Part shown: piece after piece, positions 51,536 through 61,432 of the stretch
How the letters are laid out: every line of letters begins with the position of its first letter
How positions within the stretch are numbered: the first letter of the stretch is position 1
Assembly (NCBI RefSeq): GCF_010727945.1
Contig: NZ_AP022569.1
Coordinates: forward strand, 1,736,001-1,800,000
Reading direction: 5' to 3'
Origin: Mycobacterium cookii
GTDB lineage: Bacteria > Actinomycetota > Actinomycetes > Mycobacteriales > Mycobacteriaceae
Length of the DNA stretch: 64,000 bases
Notes under the pieces: model-generated
What the model was told of the DNA's origin: nothing
The model's input: the letters and a program-made list of their open reading frames with translations, nothing else
Database searches by the model: none
Program-made: the position numbers and the translations under genes

Positions 51536-53084
51536 ATCGCCGACCGTCGGTGAAATACTGCGCGACCAGGCGATCCGACGAGGCGAGCATCCGCTGCTGG
51601 TCTGCGACGACGACCGCGTCAGCTACGCCGAAGCCGACCGTCGCTCAACGTTGTTGGCGCGTCAGTTGGTCGGTCTGGGCGCGGGCAAAGGCAGCCACGT
51701 CGGACTGCTGTACCCCAACGGTGTCGCGTTTGTCGTCGGCACGCTCGCCGCAGCGCGGATCGGAGCCGTGGTCGTCCCGTTCTCCACGTTCTGCACCGCG
51801 CGGGAATTGCGTGAGCAGCTGTTCGACAGCGACACCGTGATCCTTCTGGCCGCGACGTCGTACCGATCCCACGACTATCGTCAACGGCTGGCCGATGCGT
51901 TGCCGGGTTCACGCGTCGGCTCCGGCGATCGGTTTTTCGATGCTGCCGCACCGCAATTGCGTCATGTCCTGTTCGAAAACCAGCCCGCCGGGGCGGTCAG
52001 CGAGGCGCTGCTGGTGGCGATGCAGGACGATGTCGACGGCTCCGACCCGCTGGCGATCATCTACACCTCCGGCACAACGAGTACCCCCAAGGGAGTGGTG
52101 CACACCCACGCTGCGCTGCTCAATCACCAGCGAAACCTGAACAAGGTCCGCAAGCTTACCGCCGCCGAGACGCTGTTCTGCAACTCACCGTTCTTCTGGA
52201 TCGGCGGCTTCGCGTTCGCGTTGCTCGCCACGTTGATCGCCGGGTCGACACTGGTGTGCTCAAACGCCGAGGACCCGGGCCGGACGCTCGATCTGCTGGA
52301 GGCCGAGAAGCCCACGCTGACCAACGGTTTCGCCGCCGGCATCGCGCGTTTGGCGCAGCACCCGAGTTTCCCCAGTCGCGACCTGTCGTCGATGCGCCGG
52401 GGCAACCTCTACCCCGTCATGGCTCCCGAAGCGCGGCCGGCGGACCCGGAGTTGCGACACAACATGCTCGGGCTGACCGAAGCCGGCAGCGTGGTACTGA
52501 TCAGCGCCGATGAGAGCGACCAACCCGAGCATCGACGTGGATCATTCGGCAAACCGGCACCGGGGTTGGCAGCCAAGATCATCGACCCGGACACTAGGAA
52601 GCCGGTCGAGGACGGCGCACGCGGAGAGCTGTGCATCCGCGGCCCGTGCCTGATGCAGCGGTACTACAAGCGAAGCCGTGAAGACAGTTTCGACCCCGAC
52701 GGCTGGTTTCATACCGGCGACCTGGCCGCCATCGACAGTGACGGGTTTGTCTACTACCTCGGCCGGCGCGGTTCGATGATCAAGACAGCCGGCGCCAACG
52801 TGTCTCCGAGCGAAGTCGAGCAGGCGATCGCAAAAGTCACCGACGGTGTCGTCGCGCATGTGGTCGGCATCGCCGACCCCGACCGCGGTGAGATGGTCGC
52901 GGCCGTCATCGCGATGGACGACGTGGCCGACTTCGACGAGGCCACGCTGCGTCGCCGGCTCACTGCCGAACTGTCGGCGTACAAGATCCCCAAGCGATTC
53001 GCGGTCGTACCGAACGCCGATATTCCGTTGCTGGCGAGCGGCAAAGTGAACCGGCAGAAGTTGGCGACGTTCTTCGATGCCTGA
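51528..53084 (+). CDS. Adenylate-forming acyl-CoA synthetase, tandem copy 2
   Basis: A 518-residue class I ligase. It has IIYTSGTTSTPKGVVHTHAA, LGLTEAGSVVLI, WFHTGDLAAIDSDGFVYYLG, RGSMIKTAGANVSPSEVEQA and the lysine in ASGKVNRQKL. The start at ATG 51528 overlaps the previous gene by 8 bp; GTG 51522 is a close alternative. It resembles the next gene more than the first, sharing FWxGGFxxxxLxxLxAGxTLV. Confidence 0.92.
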   Translation: MRESPTVGEILRDQAIRRGEHPLLVCDDDRVSYAEADRRSTLLARQLVGLGAGKGSHVGLLYPNGVAFVVGTLAAARIGAVVVPFSTFCTARELREQLFDSDTVILLAATSYRSHDYRQRLADALPGSRVGSGDRFFDAAAPQLRHVLFENQPAGAVSEALLVAMQDDVDGSDPLAIIYTSGTTSTPKGVVHTHAALLNHQRNLNKVRKLTAAETLFCNSPFFWIGGFAFALLATLIAGSTLVCSNAEDPGRTLDLLEAEKPTLTNGFAAGIARLAQHPSFPSRDLSSMRRGNLYPVMAPEARPADPELRHNMLGLTEAGSVVLISADESDQPEHRRGSFGKPAPGLAAKIIDPDTRKPVEDGARGELCIRGPCLMQRYYKRSREDSFDPDGWFHTGDLAAIDSDGFVYYLGRRGSMIKTAGANVSPSEVEQAIAKVTDGVVAHVVGIADPDRGEMVAAVIAMDDVADFDEATLRRRLTAELSAYKIPKRFAVVPNADIPLLASGKVNRQKLATFFDA

Positions 53085-54627
53085 CACCGTCGACGATCTG
53101 GTGAGGCTTCACGCCGGTGCGCATTCGGCCAAGCCGATGGTGATCGATTCCGACTGCCGACTCGGCTATCGCGAACTCGATTGCAGCACAGCCGATCTTG
53201 CTTCAGCATTCATCGACGCCGGGGTCAGCAAAGGCACCAGGGTCGGGCTCGTCATGCCCAACGGTGTCCGATGGGTGCAGATCGCGATTGCGCTCACCCG
53301 TATCGGGGCGGTACTGGTTCCGCTCAGCACGCTGTTGCGGGCGCCGGAGCTCGTCGCCCAACTGCGAACCGCGTCGGTGCAGTTCCTGATCACCGTCGAG
53401 GAATTCCGCGGCCATCGTTACGTCGATGACCTCCGGTCAGTTCTCGATGTCGACGATCCGACAGCACCGCTGCACTGTCCCGAACTTCCCGCACTGCGCC
53501 AGGTTTGGCCGGCCGATCAGCTGCCGAAGTCACCGGGGGTGTCCACTGTCGACGCGGTGGCCGCGACGGTGACACCCAGCGATCCGATGGTCATCATGTT
53601 CACCTCCGGCAGCAGCGGAGCGCCCAAGGGGGTGGTGCATTCGCACGGCAGCGCGTTGGGCGCCGTCCGATCCGGCTTGGCAAGCCGCTGCATCGATTCC
53701 GAGACGCGGCTGTACCTACCGATGCCGTTTTTCTGGGTGGGCGGTTTCGGCAGCGGCGTGCTGTCGGCGCTGGTGGCCGGCGCCACCCTGGTGACCGAGG
53801 AGATCCCGCAACCGGACACCACGCTGCGCCTGCTGGAGCGCGAGCGGGTGACGCTGTTTCGGGGCTGGCCCGATCAGGCCGAAGCGTTGGCGCGTCACCC
53901 GTCCCGTACCGAGACTGACCTGTCGGCGCTGCGTCCCGGCAGTCTCGACGCCTTGCTGCCAGTCGGCCGGCGCGCTCAACCCGGCTCCCGGGCAACACTG
54001 TTCGGCATGACCGAGGCGTTCGGACCGTACTGCGGCTATCCCGCCGACACCGACATGCCACACTCGGCCTGGGGCAGCTGCGGCAAGCCGTTTCCCGGCA
54101 CGGAGGTCCGAATCACCGACCCCGACAGCGGACGGCCGGTTCCGGCGGAAACCGTTGGGATGATCGAGATTCGGGGGCCGCACACCCTGCGCGGAATATG
54201 CCGACGCACGCGCGAGGACGTCTTCACCGCCGACGGCTTTTACCCGACCGGTGACCTCGGCCGGCTCGACGACGACGGTTTCCTGTTCTACCACGGCCGA
54301 TCCGACGACATGTTCAAAGTCAGCGGCGCGACCGTCTATCCCGGCGAGGTCGAGCGGGCGCTGCGCACCATCGACGGCGTCGAGAACGCATTCGTGACCA
54401 ACGTTCCCGGCACATCGGGCGAACGCGTGGGCGTGGCGGTGGTGTGTAGCGCGCGCACGCCGGCAGCCGAGGAGTTGCGGAGTTCAGCGCGAGCACTGTT
54501 GAGCGCGTTCAAAGTTCCGACGGTGTGGCTGATGCTCGGGTCCGACGACGACGTTCCCCGTGGGGGCACCGGCAAGGTCGACGTCCGCCGCCTGCGGGAC
54601 ATGCTGATCGAGGCGGGCCGGCCTTAA
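53077..54627 (+). CDS. Adenylate-forming acyl-CoA synthetase, tandem copy 3
   Basis: A 516-residue class I ligase. It shows MFTSGSSGAPKGVVHSHGS, FGMTEAFGPYCGY, FYPTGDLGRLDDDGFLFYHG, RSDDMFKVSGATVYPGEVER and the lysine in GTGKVDVRRL. The start overlaps the previous gene by 8 bp. It ends the six-gene operon that begins at 47622; its stop overlaps the end of the convergent secreted-protein gene. Confidence 0.92.
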   Translation: MPDTVDDLVRLHAGAHSAKPMVIDSDCRLGYRELDCSTADLASAFIDAGVSKGTRVGLVMPNGVRWVQIAIALTRIGAVLVPLSTLLRAPELVAQLRTASVQFLITVEEFRGHRYVDDLRSVLDVDDPTAPLHCPELPALRQVWPADQLPKSPGVSTVDAVAATVTPSDPMVIMFTSGSSGAPKGVVHSHGSALGAVRSGLASRCIDSETRLYLPMPFFWVGGFGSGVLSALVAGATLVTEEIPQPDTTLRLLERERVTLFRGWPDQAEALARHPSRTETDLSALRPGSLDALLPVGRRAQPGSRATLFGMTEAFGPYCGYPADTDMPHSAWGSCGKPFPGTEVRITDPDSGRPVPAETVGMIEIRGPHTLRGICRRTREDVFTADGFYPTGDLGRLDDDGFLFYHGRSDDMFKVSGATVYPGEVERALRTIDGVENAFVTNVPGTSGERVGVAVVCSARTPAAEELRSSARALLSAFKVPTVWLMLGSDDDVPRGGTGKVDVRRLRDMLIEAGRP

Positions 54628-54992
54628 GGCACGCGCGTCCAGGGTTGACAGTTCCGTGACTCGAAGGCCTTCACCGACGAGTTGATGTTCGCGAACATCG
54701 GGCCGACAGACATATTCGTCTGCAAGACGTGCTCCTTGTTCGCATCGGGCGTGCTGTAGGTGAACCACGCGCACATCGAGTCTTGCGTGGGCACATTGTT
54801 GATCCATACCCCGAACGTCGACCCCGACCCAGCCGTGCGGTACAGGCCGGGAGCGATATCGGGCCCGACAACGAAGACGCCGTTGCCGGGGATCGGGTCC
54901 ATCGGATCGGCGATGGCGGGTGGAGCAAGCGCAATTCCCGCCACACAGACAACCGCTAACGCAGAAGCGCGAGATGCGAGCACTGGGGGCAT
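54624..54992 (-). CDS. Small secreted protein
   Basis: A 122-residue protein with a clear signal peptide: a hydrophobic core SALAVVCVAGIALAPPAIA, with probable cleavage after PPAIADP. The mature part has GPDIAPGLYRTAG, a motif common in small mycobacterial exported proteins, and two cysteines (DSMCAW and RNCQPW) that could form a disulfide. GGAGAAGG precedes the ATG. The function is unknown. It is a single gene on the minus strand, convergent with the ligase operon. Confidence 0.8.
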   Translation of the reverse strand: MPPVLASRASALAVVCVAGIALAPPAIADPMDPIPGNGVFVVGPDIAPGLYRTAGSGSTFGVWINNVPTQDSMCAWFTYSTPDANKEHVLQTNMSVGPMFANINSSVKAFESRNCQPWTRVP

Positions 54993-55077
54993 GTCTTCCT
55001 TCTCCAATTGTCGCCCACCCCGATGGCAGCGTATGCCCATGCGCGGGTGCGGGACAACAGATGGCGGCAGGGGGTTG

Positions 55078-55764
55078 TCAGGACGCACCGTCGTCCGCGT
55101 CGACGACGCCGTGCTCGACGAGATGGTCGATCAACGGAACCGCGCCGGCAGCCAGATGCTCGGACATCGCCCTGCGCGCCGACTCGCCGTCGCGCTTACC
55201 CAACGCCGTCAGCACCCGCCGGTGATCTTTGATCGATTGGGCGGGCCAGCCGGTGATGACCGGAAAGACGGATTCCGGTGCATAGCGGGTGATCTGCGAC
55301 ATCATCTGGGCGAGCTTCGGCGACGCAGCGGCCACGTTGATCGCCCGGTGGAACTCGTGATTGAGCCGAACTGTCCGTTCGATGTCGTTGCCGGCGTAGG
55401 CCTGCTCGAGCTGCGCTTGGATCGCTTTGAGCTCGCGCAGCTGATCGTCGTCGATGTTGTCGGCTGCCCGGGCGGCGAGTTCGCCGCCCACATGCGCCTG
55501 CAGATTGGCGACATCGGCGAGATCGCGCCCGGTCACCGGCAACACCACGAAGCCGCGCCGTGGTTGCTGGGCCAGCAACCCCTCGGCGCGTAGTTCGAAC
55601 AACGCCTCCCGCACCGGGGTCACGCTGATCCCGAGTTCGGCGGCCAACTGATCGAGACGGACGTACTCTCCGGCGGAGTAGGTGCCGTCGAAGATCCGCT
55701 TACGGACATATCGCGCAACGTCTTCCGAGAGTTGTGGTCGCGCGGCGAAATCCGGCACGCTCAT
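55078..55764 (-). CDS. GntR-family (FCD) regulator
   Basis: A 228-residue GntR/FadR-type regulator. The winged helix is YVRKRIFDGTYSAGEYVRLD, LAAELGISVTPVREALFELR; the FCD domain has LNHEFHRAINVAAASPKL and KDHRRVLTAL, supplying the Asp/His metal ligands typical of the group. It is the last gene of the operon running from the SDR at 60130, 2 bp after the dehydrogenase stop, so it probably regulates this beta-oxidation operon in response to an intermediate. Confidence 0.9.
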   Translation of the reverse strand: MSVPDFAARPQLSEDVARYVRKRIFDGTYSAGEYVRLDQLAAELGISVTPVREALFELRAEGLLAQQPRRGFVVLPVTGRDLADVANLQAHVGGELAARAADNIDDDQLRELKAIQAQLEQAYAGNDIERTVRLNHEFHRAINVAAASPKLAQMMSQITRYAPESVFPVITGWPAQSIKDHRRVLTALGKRDGESARRAMSEHLAAGAVPLIDHLVEHGVVDADDGAS

Positions 55765-55766
55765 GG

Positions 55767-56960
55767 TCAGATCCGGTACTCGGCAAGCAGCCGTTTGCTG
55801 ATGATCGACTTCTGTATCTCGCTGGTTCCTTCGCCGATGAGCAGGAACGGCGCGTCGCGCATCAGCCGTTCGATTTCGTATTCCTTGGAGTAGCCGTAGC
55901 CGCCGTGGATGCGGAAGCTCTGTTGGGTGACCTCCGAGCAGAATTCACTGGCCAGATATTTCGCCATCCCGGCGGCGACGTCGTTGCGTTCACCGGAATC
56001 CTTGAGCCGTGCCGCGTTGACCATCATCAGATGGGCCGCCTCGACTTTTGTTGCCATCTCTGCGATTTGGAAGGCAATGGCCTGGTGTTCGGCGATCGGC
56101 TTGCCAAAGGTGTGGCGCTGCTGAGCATAACGTGCGGCAAGCTCGAATGCGCGTAGCGCCACCCCGACGGCCCGGGCCGACACGTTGACCCGCCCGACCT
56201 CGATGCCGTCCATCATCTGGTAGAAACCTTGACCCGGCACACCGCCCAGCACGTCATCGGCGCTCGCGGCGTACCCGTCGAAGATGAGCTCCGTGGTGTC
56301 GATTCCCTTGTAGCCCAGCTTGTCGATCTTGCCCGGTATCAACAGACCGGGTGCCACCTCCCCGAAACCAGTCGGCTTCTCGATGAGAAAGGCGGTCAGG
56401 TTGCGGTGCGGCGCCTCGGCACCCTCGTCGGTGCGGACAAGCACCGCAACCAAACTCGAGCTGGCACCGTTGGTCAGCCACATCTTCTGGCCATTGATGG
56501 TGTAGTCGCCGTCGCTACCGCGGGTGGCGCGAGTGCGAATCGCGGCGACGTCAGAACCCAACTCCGGCTCCGACATCGAAAACGAGCCGCGAACCTCACC
56601 GACGGCCATCCGCGGCAGGAAGCGTTGCTTCTGCGCGTCGGTGCCGTGCTGACGCAGCATGTAGGCGACGATGAAGTGGGTGTTGAGCACTCCCGAGATG
56701 CTCATCCAGCCGCGGGCCAGTTCTTCGACGCACAGGGCATAGGTCAGCAGCGACTCGCCCAGTCCGCAGTACTCCTGCGGGATCATCAGGCCGAACAGAC
56801 CCATCTCCCGCATCTGGTCGACGATCGCCTGCGGATAGGTGTCGGTGCGCTCGAGCTCCGGCGCGTTCGGGATCACTTCCTTTTCGACGAATTGCCTTAC
56901 CGTGGCAATGATCTCGGTCTGGAGTTCGGTCAAGCCGTATGTCTCGGCGAGTTTCGTCAT
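55767..56960 (-). CDS. Acyl-CoA dehydrogenase
   Basis: A 397-residue classical acyl-CoA dehydrogenase. It has SFSMSEPELGSDVAAIRTRA (flavin and substrate loop), KMWLTNGASSS, RHTFGKPIAEHQAIAFQIAEM, and LLIGEGTSEIQKSIISKRLL, where the Glu of GEGTSEIQ is the usual catalytic base position. It is expected to be a self-sufficient homotetramer, unlike the paired dehydrogenases elsewhere in the window. It lies between the CoA-transferase and GntR genes. Confidence 0.93.
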   Translation of the reverse strand: MTKLAETYGLTELQTEIIATVRQFVEKEVIPNAPELERTDTYPQAIVDQMREMGLFGLMIPQEYCGLGESLLTYALCVEELARGWMSISGVLNTHFIVAYMLRQHGTDAQKQRFLPRMAVGEVRGSFSMSEPELGSDVAAIRTRATRGSDGDYTINGQKMWLTNGASSSLVAVLVRTDEGAEAPHRNLTAFLIEKPTGFGEVAPGLLIPGKIDKLGYKGIDTTELIFDGYAASADDVLGGVPGQGFYQMMDGIEVGRVNVSARAVGVALRAFELAARYAQQRHTFGKPIAEHQAIAFQIAEMATKVEAAHLMMVNAARLKDSGERNDVAAGMAKYLASEFCSEVTQQSFRIHGGYGYSKEYEIERLMRDAPFLLIGEGTSEIQKSIISKRLLAEYRI

Positions 56961-56979
56961 GCGATGCCTTTCTTATCGG

Positions 56980-58176
56980 TCAGCAGGCGATCGTGTTCGC
57001 GTCGCTGAGACGCGCGATGTCGGCGGCGCTCAGCCCCAAACGGGCGCTGAGTAGGTCGGCGGTATCGCCGCCCAGTGTGGGTGCGGGTTCACCGGCGAAG
57101 TGCTTGCCGTCGAAGACGGTCGGCAACCCCGGGGCCAGGTAGTCGCCCAAGCCGTCCTGATGCAGCCGGCAGAACAACGGATTGCCGGTGACGCGTTCAT
57201 CTTTGGCGGTCTCCGCGAAGGTCCGATAGCGCTCGAACAACACGCTGGTGGCCGACAACGCCGCGGTGATCTCGTCGGCCGTGTGCTCAGCGAACCAGAT
57301 CCGGAACAGTCCGCTGAGCACGTCGCGATACCGGTAACGCTGGCCTTCGTCCGCGAAATCCGCACCGAGCGATTCGGCCAGCGCCGAAACCGCTGCGCCA
57401 GTACCGGATACCTCGACGAGATCGCGAAAGTGGCGCTTCGTCAGGGTCACAACCATGAACGCCGCGCCGTCAAGGCTGGTGAAGTCCTGGCCGTACTGGC
57501 CGTAGATCGCGTTGCCCAGACGCTGGCGTTCCGCACCGCCGTTCACCTGAGGCTCGGTCAGCAGTCCCAGATTGCCTGCCGTCGCCAGCGCGACGTCTTC
57601 GAGCGCGATGCTGACCTGCGCGCCGACTCCGGACTGGTCCCGTCGACGCACCGCCGCGACGATCGCCAGCGCGGCATACACGCCACAGCAGACATCCCAG
57701 GCCGGCAGCACGTGGTTGATCGGGCCGGCATGGTCGGCGGGCCCGGTGACCAACGGATAACCGGTGGCCGCGTTGACGGTGTAGTCCACCGCCGTTGAGC
57801 CGTCGTGACGGCCGGACAACTGGACGTGAATCACGTCTGGTCGTTGCGCCGCCAGCTTGTCGAACGACAGCCAGGGCAGGCCGGCAGCGTTGGTGACCAC
57901 GATGCCGTCACCCTCGACGATCAGCCGCTGGACCAGATCCTGCCCCTCCGGCGACCGCATATCGATGGTCGCCGACCGCTTGCCCTTATTCAGACCGGTC
58001 CAGTAGATCGACGTACCGCTGGAAGCCAACGGCCACCGGTTGATGTCGGACGCGCCGCCGATCGGGTCGACGCGGATCACCTCGGCGCCCAACTGGCTCA
58101 ACGTCATTCCGCACAGCGGCGCGGCGACAAAGCTGGAGACTTCGACGACGGTGAGGTCAGCCAGCGGCGCGCTCAC
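56980..58176 (-). CDS. CoA-transferase family III (CaiB/BaiF)
   Basis: A 398-residue family III CoA-transferase that would move CoA between acids (or serve as racemase-like). It shows LADLTVVEVSSFVAAPLCG, LGAEVIRVDPIGGASDINRW, LNKGKRSATIDMRSPEGQ, and the catalytic aspartate in LPAWDVCCGVYAALAIVAAV. The GTG start overlaps the thiolase stop (GTGA). In this operon it could activate the acid substrate without ATP, in place of a FadD. Confidence 0.9.
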   Translation of the reverse strand: MSAPLADLTVVEVSSFVAAPLCGMTLSQLGAEVIRVDPIGGASDINRWPLASSGTSIYWTGLNKGKRSATIDMRSPEGQDLVQRLIVEGDGIVVTNAAGLPWLSFDKLAAQRPDVIHVQLSGRHDGSTAVDYTVNAATGYPLVTGPADHAGPINHVLPAWDVCCGVYAALAIVAAVRRRDQSGVGAQVSIALEDVALATAGNLGLLTEPQVNGGAERQRLGNAIYGQYGQDFTSLDGAAFMVVTLTKRHFRDLVEVSGTGAAVSALAESLGADFADEGQRYRYRDVLSGLFRIWFAEHTADEITAALSATSVLFERYRTFAETAKDERVTGNPLFCRLHQDGLGDYLAPGLPTVFDGKHFAGEPAPTLGGDTADLLSARLGLSAADIARLSDANTIAC

Positions 58177-59393
58177 TGCGGCCCGACCCGCTCGAAGACC
58201 GCGGCGAGGCCTTGCCCACCACCGATGCACATGGTTTCCAGCGCGTAGCGTGCGTCGCGCCGGTTGAGTTCACGGGCCAATGTCGCCAGCATCCGGCCGC
58301 CGGTGGCGCCCACCGGGTGGCCCAGTGAGATTCCCGAGCCGTGCACGTTCGTCCGTTCCAGATCGGCGGCGCTGAAGTCCCACTCCCGCATCACGGCAAG
58401 AGCCTGCGCGGCGAATGCCTCGTTGAGTTCGATCAGATCGATGTCGCTCAACTGCAGACCGGCTTTGGCCAGCGCACGCTCGGTGGCCGGTACCGGCCCG
58501 ATGCCCATCACCTTGGGCTCGACGCCGGCGACGGCCCACGACACCAGTCGCACCAGCGGAGTCAGGCCCAGTTCCGCGGCGCGCTCCGGGGTCGTCACCA
58601 GACACATGGACGCCGCGTCGTTTTGGCCGCTGGCGTTTCCCGCCGTCACCGTCGCGTACGGATCATCCTTGAGCAGAACGGGTTTGAGCTTGCTCAACGA
58701 CTCGACGGTGGTGTCGGCGCGCGGGTGCTCGTCGGCGTCGATGACGTCTTCGCCGCGGCGGGTGCGCACGGTGACCGCAACGATTTCCTCGGCCAGCAGG
58801 CCGTCCTTCTGCGCGGCGACCGCCCGCTGGTGCGACATCACCGCAAGCTCGTCCTGTTCCTGGCGCGAGATGTTGTATTGGCGCCGTAGATTTTCCGCGG
58901 TTTCCAGCATTCCGCCGGGCACCGGGTAGTGCCGGCCGCCGGCCGTGCTGCGCCCGCGCGCCAACCCGTCGTGCACCTGAACGCCGCGGGCACCTCCCCA
59001 CCGCATATCGGTGGAGTAGAACGCGACGTTGCTCATGCTCTCCGCACCGCCGGCCACGACGACGTCGTTGTCGCCGGAGGCAACCTGAAGGCAGGCCTGG
59101 ATGACGGCCTGCAGTCCCGACCCGCAGCGACGATCGACCTGCATGCCGGGCACCGTCACCGGGAGTCCGGAATCGAGCGCGACGACGCGTCCGATCGCCG
59201 GCGCCTCGCTGTTCGGGTAGCAGTGCCCGAGGATGACATCCTGCACCGCATCGGCCGGAATGCCGGTGCGCTCGAGCAGCCCGGTCAGCGCGGCCACCCC
59301 CAGCTCAACAGCACTCTGCGACTTGAACATTCCGCCGTAACGCCCGATCGGGGTCCGGACGGGCTCGCAGATCACGGCCTCGCGGGTGCTCAC
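58173..59393 (-). CDS. Thiolase (acetyl-CoA acetyltransferase)
   Basis: A 406-residue thiolase with all three catalytic motifs: Cys in [11 protein letters not shown] (near residue 89), His in [13 protein letters not shown], and the second Cys in [12 protein letters not shown]. The GTG start overlaps the SDR stop. It should perform the final C-C cleavage of the beta-oxidation operon. Confidence 0.94.
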   Translation of the reverse strand: MSTREAVICEPVRTPIGRYGGMFKSQSAVELGVAALTGLLERTGIPADAVQDVILGHCYPNSEAPAIGRVVALDSGLPVTVPGMQVDRRCGSGLQAVIQACLQVASGDNDVVVAGGAESMSNVAFYSTDMRWGGARGVQVHDGLARGRSTAGGRHYPVPGGMLETAENLRRQYNISRQEQDELAVMSHQRAVAAQKDGLLAEEIVAVTVRTRRGEDVIDADEHPRADTTVESLSKLKPVLLKDDPYATVTAGNASGQNDAASMCLVTTPERAAELGLTPLVRLVSWAVAGVEPKVMGIGPVPATERALAKAGLQLSDIDLIELNEAFAAQALAVMREWDFSAADLERTNVHGSGISLGHPVGATGGRMLATLARELNRRDARYALETMCIGGGQGLAAVFERVGPQ

Positions 59394-60130
59394 AGGTGCC
59401 TTCCGCCCGTCACCTCGAGGACGGTTCCGGTCATGTACGACGACAGATCCGACGCCAGGAACAACGCGACACTGGCGACCTCGCTGGGCTCACCGGCGCG
59501 GCCCATCGGCACCTCGGCGACCTTCGAGTCCCAAATCCGTTGCGGCATGGCCTCGGTCATCGCCGACCTGATCAGCCCGGGCTGAATAGCGTTGACCCGC
59601 ACACCGAGGTGGGCGAGTTCCTTCGATGCCGCCTTGGTCATGCCGACGATGCCGGCCTTGGCCGCCGAGTAGTTGGTCTGGCCGACCATGCCGACCTTCC
59701 CGGAGATCGACGACATGTTCACGATCGAGCCGCGCTTGTTCTCCCGCATCACCGCCGCAGCTTTGCGCAGCCCGTTCCAGGTGCCCTTGAGATGCACGGC
59801 GATCACCTGGTCGAACTGCTCCTCGGTCATCTTGCGCATCGTAGCGTCACGGGTGATGCCGGCATTGTTGATCATGATGTCGAGCGCACCGAAGCCGTCG
59901 ATCGACGCACCGATCAGCGCGTCGACGTCGTCACCGGATGTCACGTCGCAGCGCACCGCTATCGCGACGTCGTCGCCGCCCAACTGCTTGGCTGCCGCTT
60001 CGGTCGCCTCGAGATTCACGTCGCCGAGCACCACGCGGGCGCCCTCGTCGACGAATCGCTGCGCGATGGCGAGACCCAGTCCCTGGGCTCCGCCGGTGAT
60101 GACTGCGGTCTGACCGGTCAACAACGACAC
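59390..60130 (-). CDS. Short-chain dehydrogenase/reductase (FabG-like)
   Basis: A 246-residue SDR. It has the cofactor loop [16 protein letters not shown], the catalytic YSAAKAG and the terminal [11 protein letters not shown]. It would oxidise a 3-hydroxyacyl-CoA or reduce its ketone. The GTG start 60130 has AAGGAGG 11 bp upstream. It heads the five-gene operon SDR, thiolase, CoA-transferase, dehydrogenase, GntR. Confidence 0.9.
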   Translation of the reverse strand: MSLLTGQTAVITGGAQGLGLAIAQRFVDEGARVVLGDVNLEATEAAAKQLGGDDVAIAVRCDVTSGDDVDALIGASIDGFGALDIMINNAGITRDATMRKMTEEQFDQVIAVHLKGTWNGLRKAAAVMRENKRGSIVNMSSISGKVGMVGQTNYSAAKAGIVGMTKAASKELAHLGVRVNAIQPGLIRSAMTEAMPQRIWDSKVAEVPMGRAGEPSEVASVALFLASDLSSYMTGTVLEVTGGRHL

Positions 60131-60177
60131 ACGATCACCGTCCTCCTTGTGTAGTACTGACCCCCACATCTTCGCAC

Positions 60178-60196
60178 ATCATATTTCATATATGAT
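60178..60196. promoter_or_regulatory. 19-bp AT-rich dyad ATCATAT-N5-ATATGAT
   Basis: A perfect inverted repeat with 7-bp arms, between the divergent SDR operon and the dehydrogenase at 60255. It is unlike the TACWGTAA motif, so it is probably the site of a different regulator; the GntR gene ending this operon is a candidate. Confidence 0.6.
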
Positions 60197-60254
60197 CAGG
60201 GTCCGGGTGGCTCCCGATAGTCGCCCGCCTCGCCGGAGAAGGAGCGTTGATCCC

Positions 60255-61421
60255 ATGCCCACTGCTGCCGTCGACGACGACGATTTCCAGCAGATCCTCA
60301 AGCAGACCCGGCAGTTCGTGCGTACCGTCGTGGTGCCGCGGGAGCCGGAGATTCTCGCCAACGACGAAGTACCAGAAGATCTTCGGGACCAAGCCAAAGA
60401 GATGGGGTTGTTCGGGTACGCGATTCCGCAGGAGTGGGGCGGGCTCGGTCTCGATATCACCCAGGACGTCGAGCTCGCGATGGAACTGGGCTACACCTCG
60501 CTGGCGCTGCGCTCGATGTTCGGCACCAACAACGGCATCGCCGGCCAGGTCCTGGTCGGCTTCGGCACCGACGAACAGAAGGCCGCCTGGCTGGAAGGGC
60601 TGGCGTCGGGCAAAGTCGCGTCGTTCGCGCTGACCGAGCCGGGTGCTGGATCAAACCCGGCCGGGTTGCGCACCAAAGCAATTCGCGACGGATCGGGTTG
60701 GCTGATCTCCGGCGAGAAGCGGTTCATCACCAATGCTCCGGTGGCCGATCTGTTCGTGGTCTTCGCCCGAACCCGACCGGCTGACGACGACGGGCCGGGC
60801 ATCGCCGTCTTCCTGGTACCCGCGGACGCCGATGGCGTCGAGGTCGGCACAAAGGACGCCAAGATGGGGCAGGAAGGCGCCTGGACCGCAGACGTGCGCT
60901 TCACCGACGTCCGCGTCTCGGACAGCGCCCTGATCGGCGGCAGTGAAGACATCGGGTATCGGGCCGCGATGACGTCGCTGGCCCGCGGGCGGATTCACAT
61001 CGCCGCGCTGGCCGTGGGTGCCGCGCAGCGGGCCTTGGACGAATCCGTGAACTACGCCGCGACCGCCACCCAGGGCGGCACCCCAATCGGCAATTTCCAG
61101 TTGGTGCAGGCGATGATCGCCGACCAGCAGACCGGCGTGATGGCCGGTCGTGCACTCGTCCGCGAGGCCGCCCGACTCTGGCTCACCGAGCAGGACCGCC
61201 GGATCGCCCCGTCGGCGGCGAAAGTGTTCTGCACCGAAATGGCTGGCAACGTCGCCGATCTCGCCGTTCAGATCCACGGCGGCAGCGGCTACATGCGCGA
61301 GGTACCGGTGGAGCGCATCTACCGCGACGTCCGGTTGCTGCGACTGTACGAGGGAACCAGCGAGATTCAGCGGTTGATCATCGGCTCGAATCTGGTTAAG
61401 GCAGCGTTGCGGAAGCAGTGA
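60255..61421 (+). CDS. Acyl-CoA dehydrogenase
   Basis: A 388-residue classical acyl-CoA dehydrogenase. It has SFALTEPGAGSNPAGLRTKA, ISGEKRFITNA, QIHGGSGYMREVPVERIYRD and RLYEGTSEIQRLIIGSNLV, with the usual catalytic glutamate. The start is MPTAAVDDDD, preceded by GAAGGAG about 11 bp away. It is divergent from the SDR operon and 52 bp from the next SDR gene. Confidence 0.93.
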   Translation: MPTAAVDDDDFQQILKQTRQFVRTVVVPREPEILANDEVPEDLRDQAKEMGLFGYAIPQEWGGLGLDITQDVELAMELGYTSLALRSMFGTNNGIAGQVLVGFGTDEQKAAWLEGLASGKVASFALTEPGAGSNPAGLRTKAIRDGSGWLISGEKRFITNAPVADLFVVFARTRPADDDGPGIAVFLVPADADGVEVGTKDAKMGQEGAWTADVRFTDVRVSDSALIGGSEDIGYRAAMTSLARGRIHIAALAVGAAQRALDESVNYAATATQGGTPIGNFQLVQAMIADQQTGVMAGRALVREAARLWLTEQDRRIAPSAAKVFCTEMAGNVADLAVQIHGGSGYMREVPVERIYRDVRLLRLYEGTSEIQRLIIGSNLVKAALRKQ

Positions 61422-61432
61422 CGGTCGGGTGC

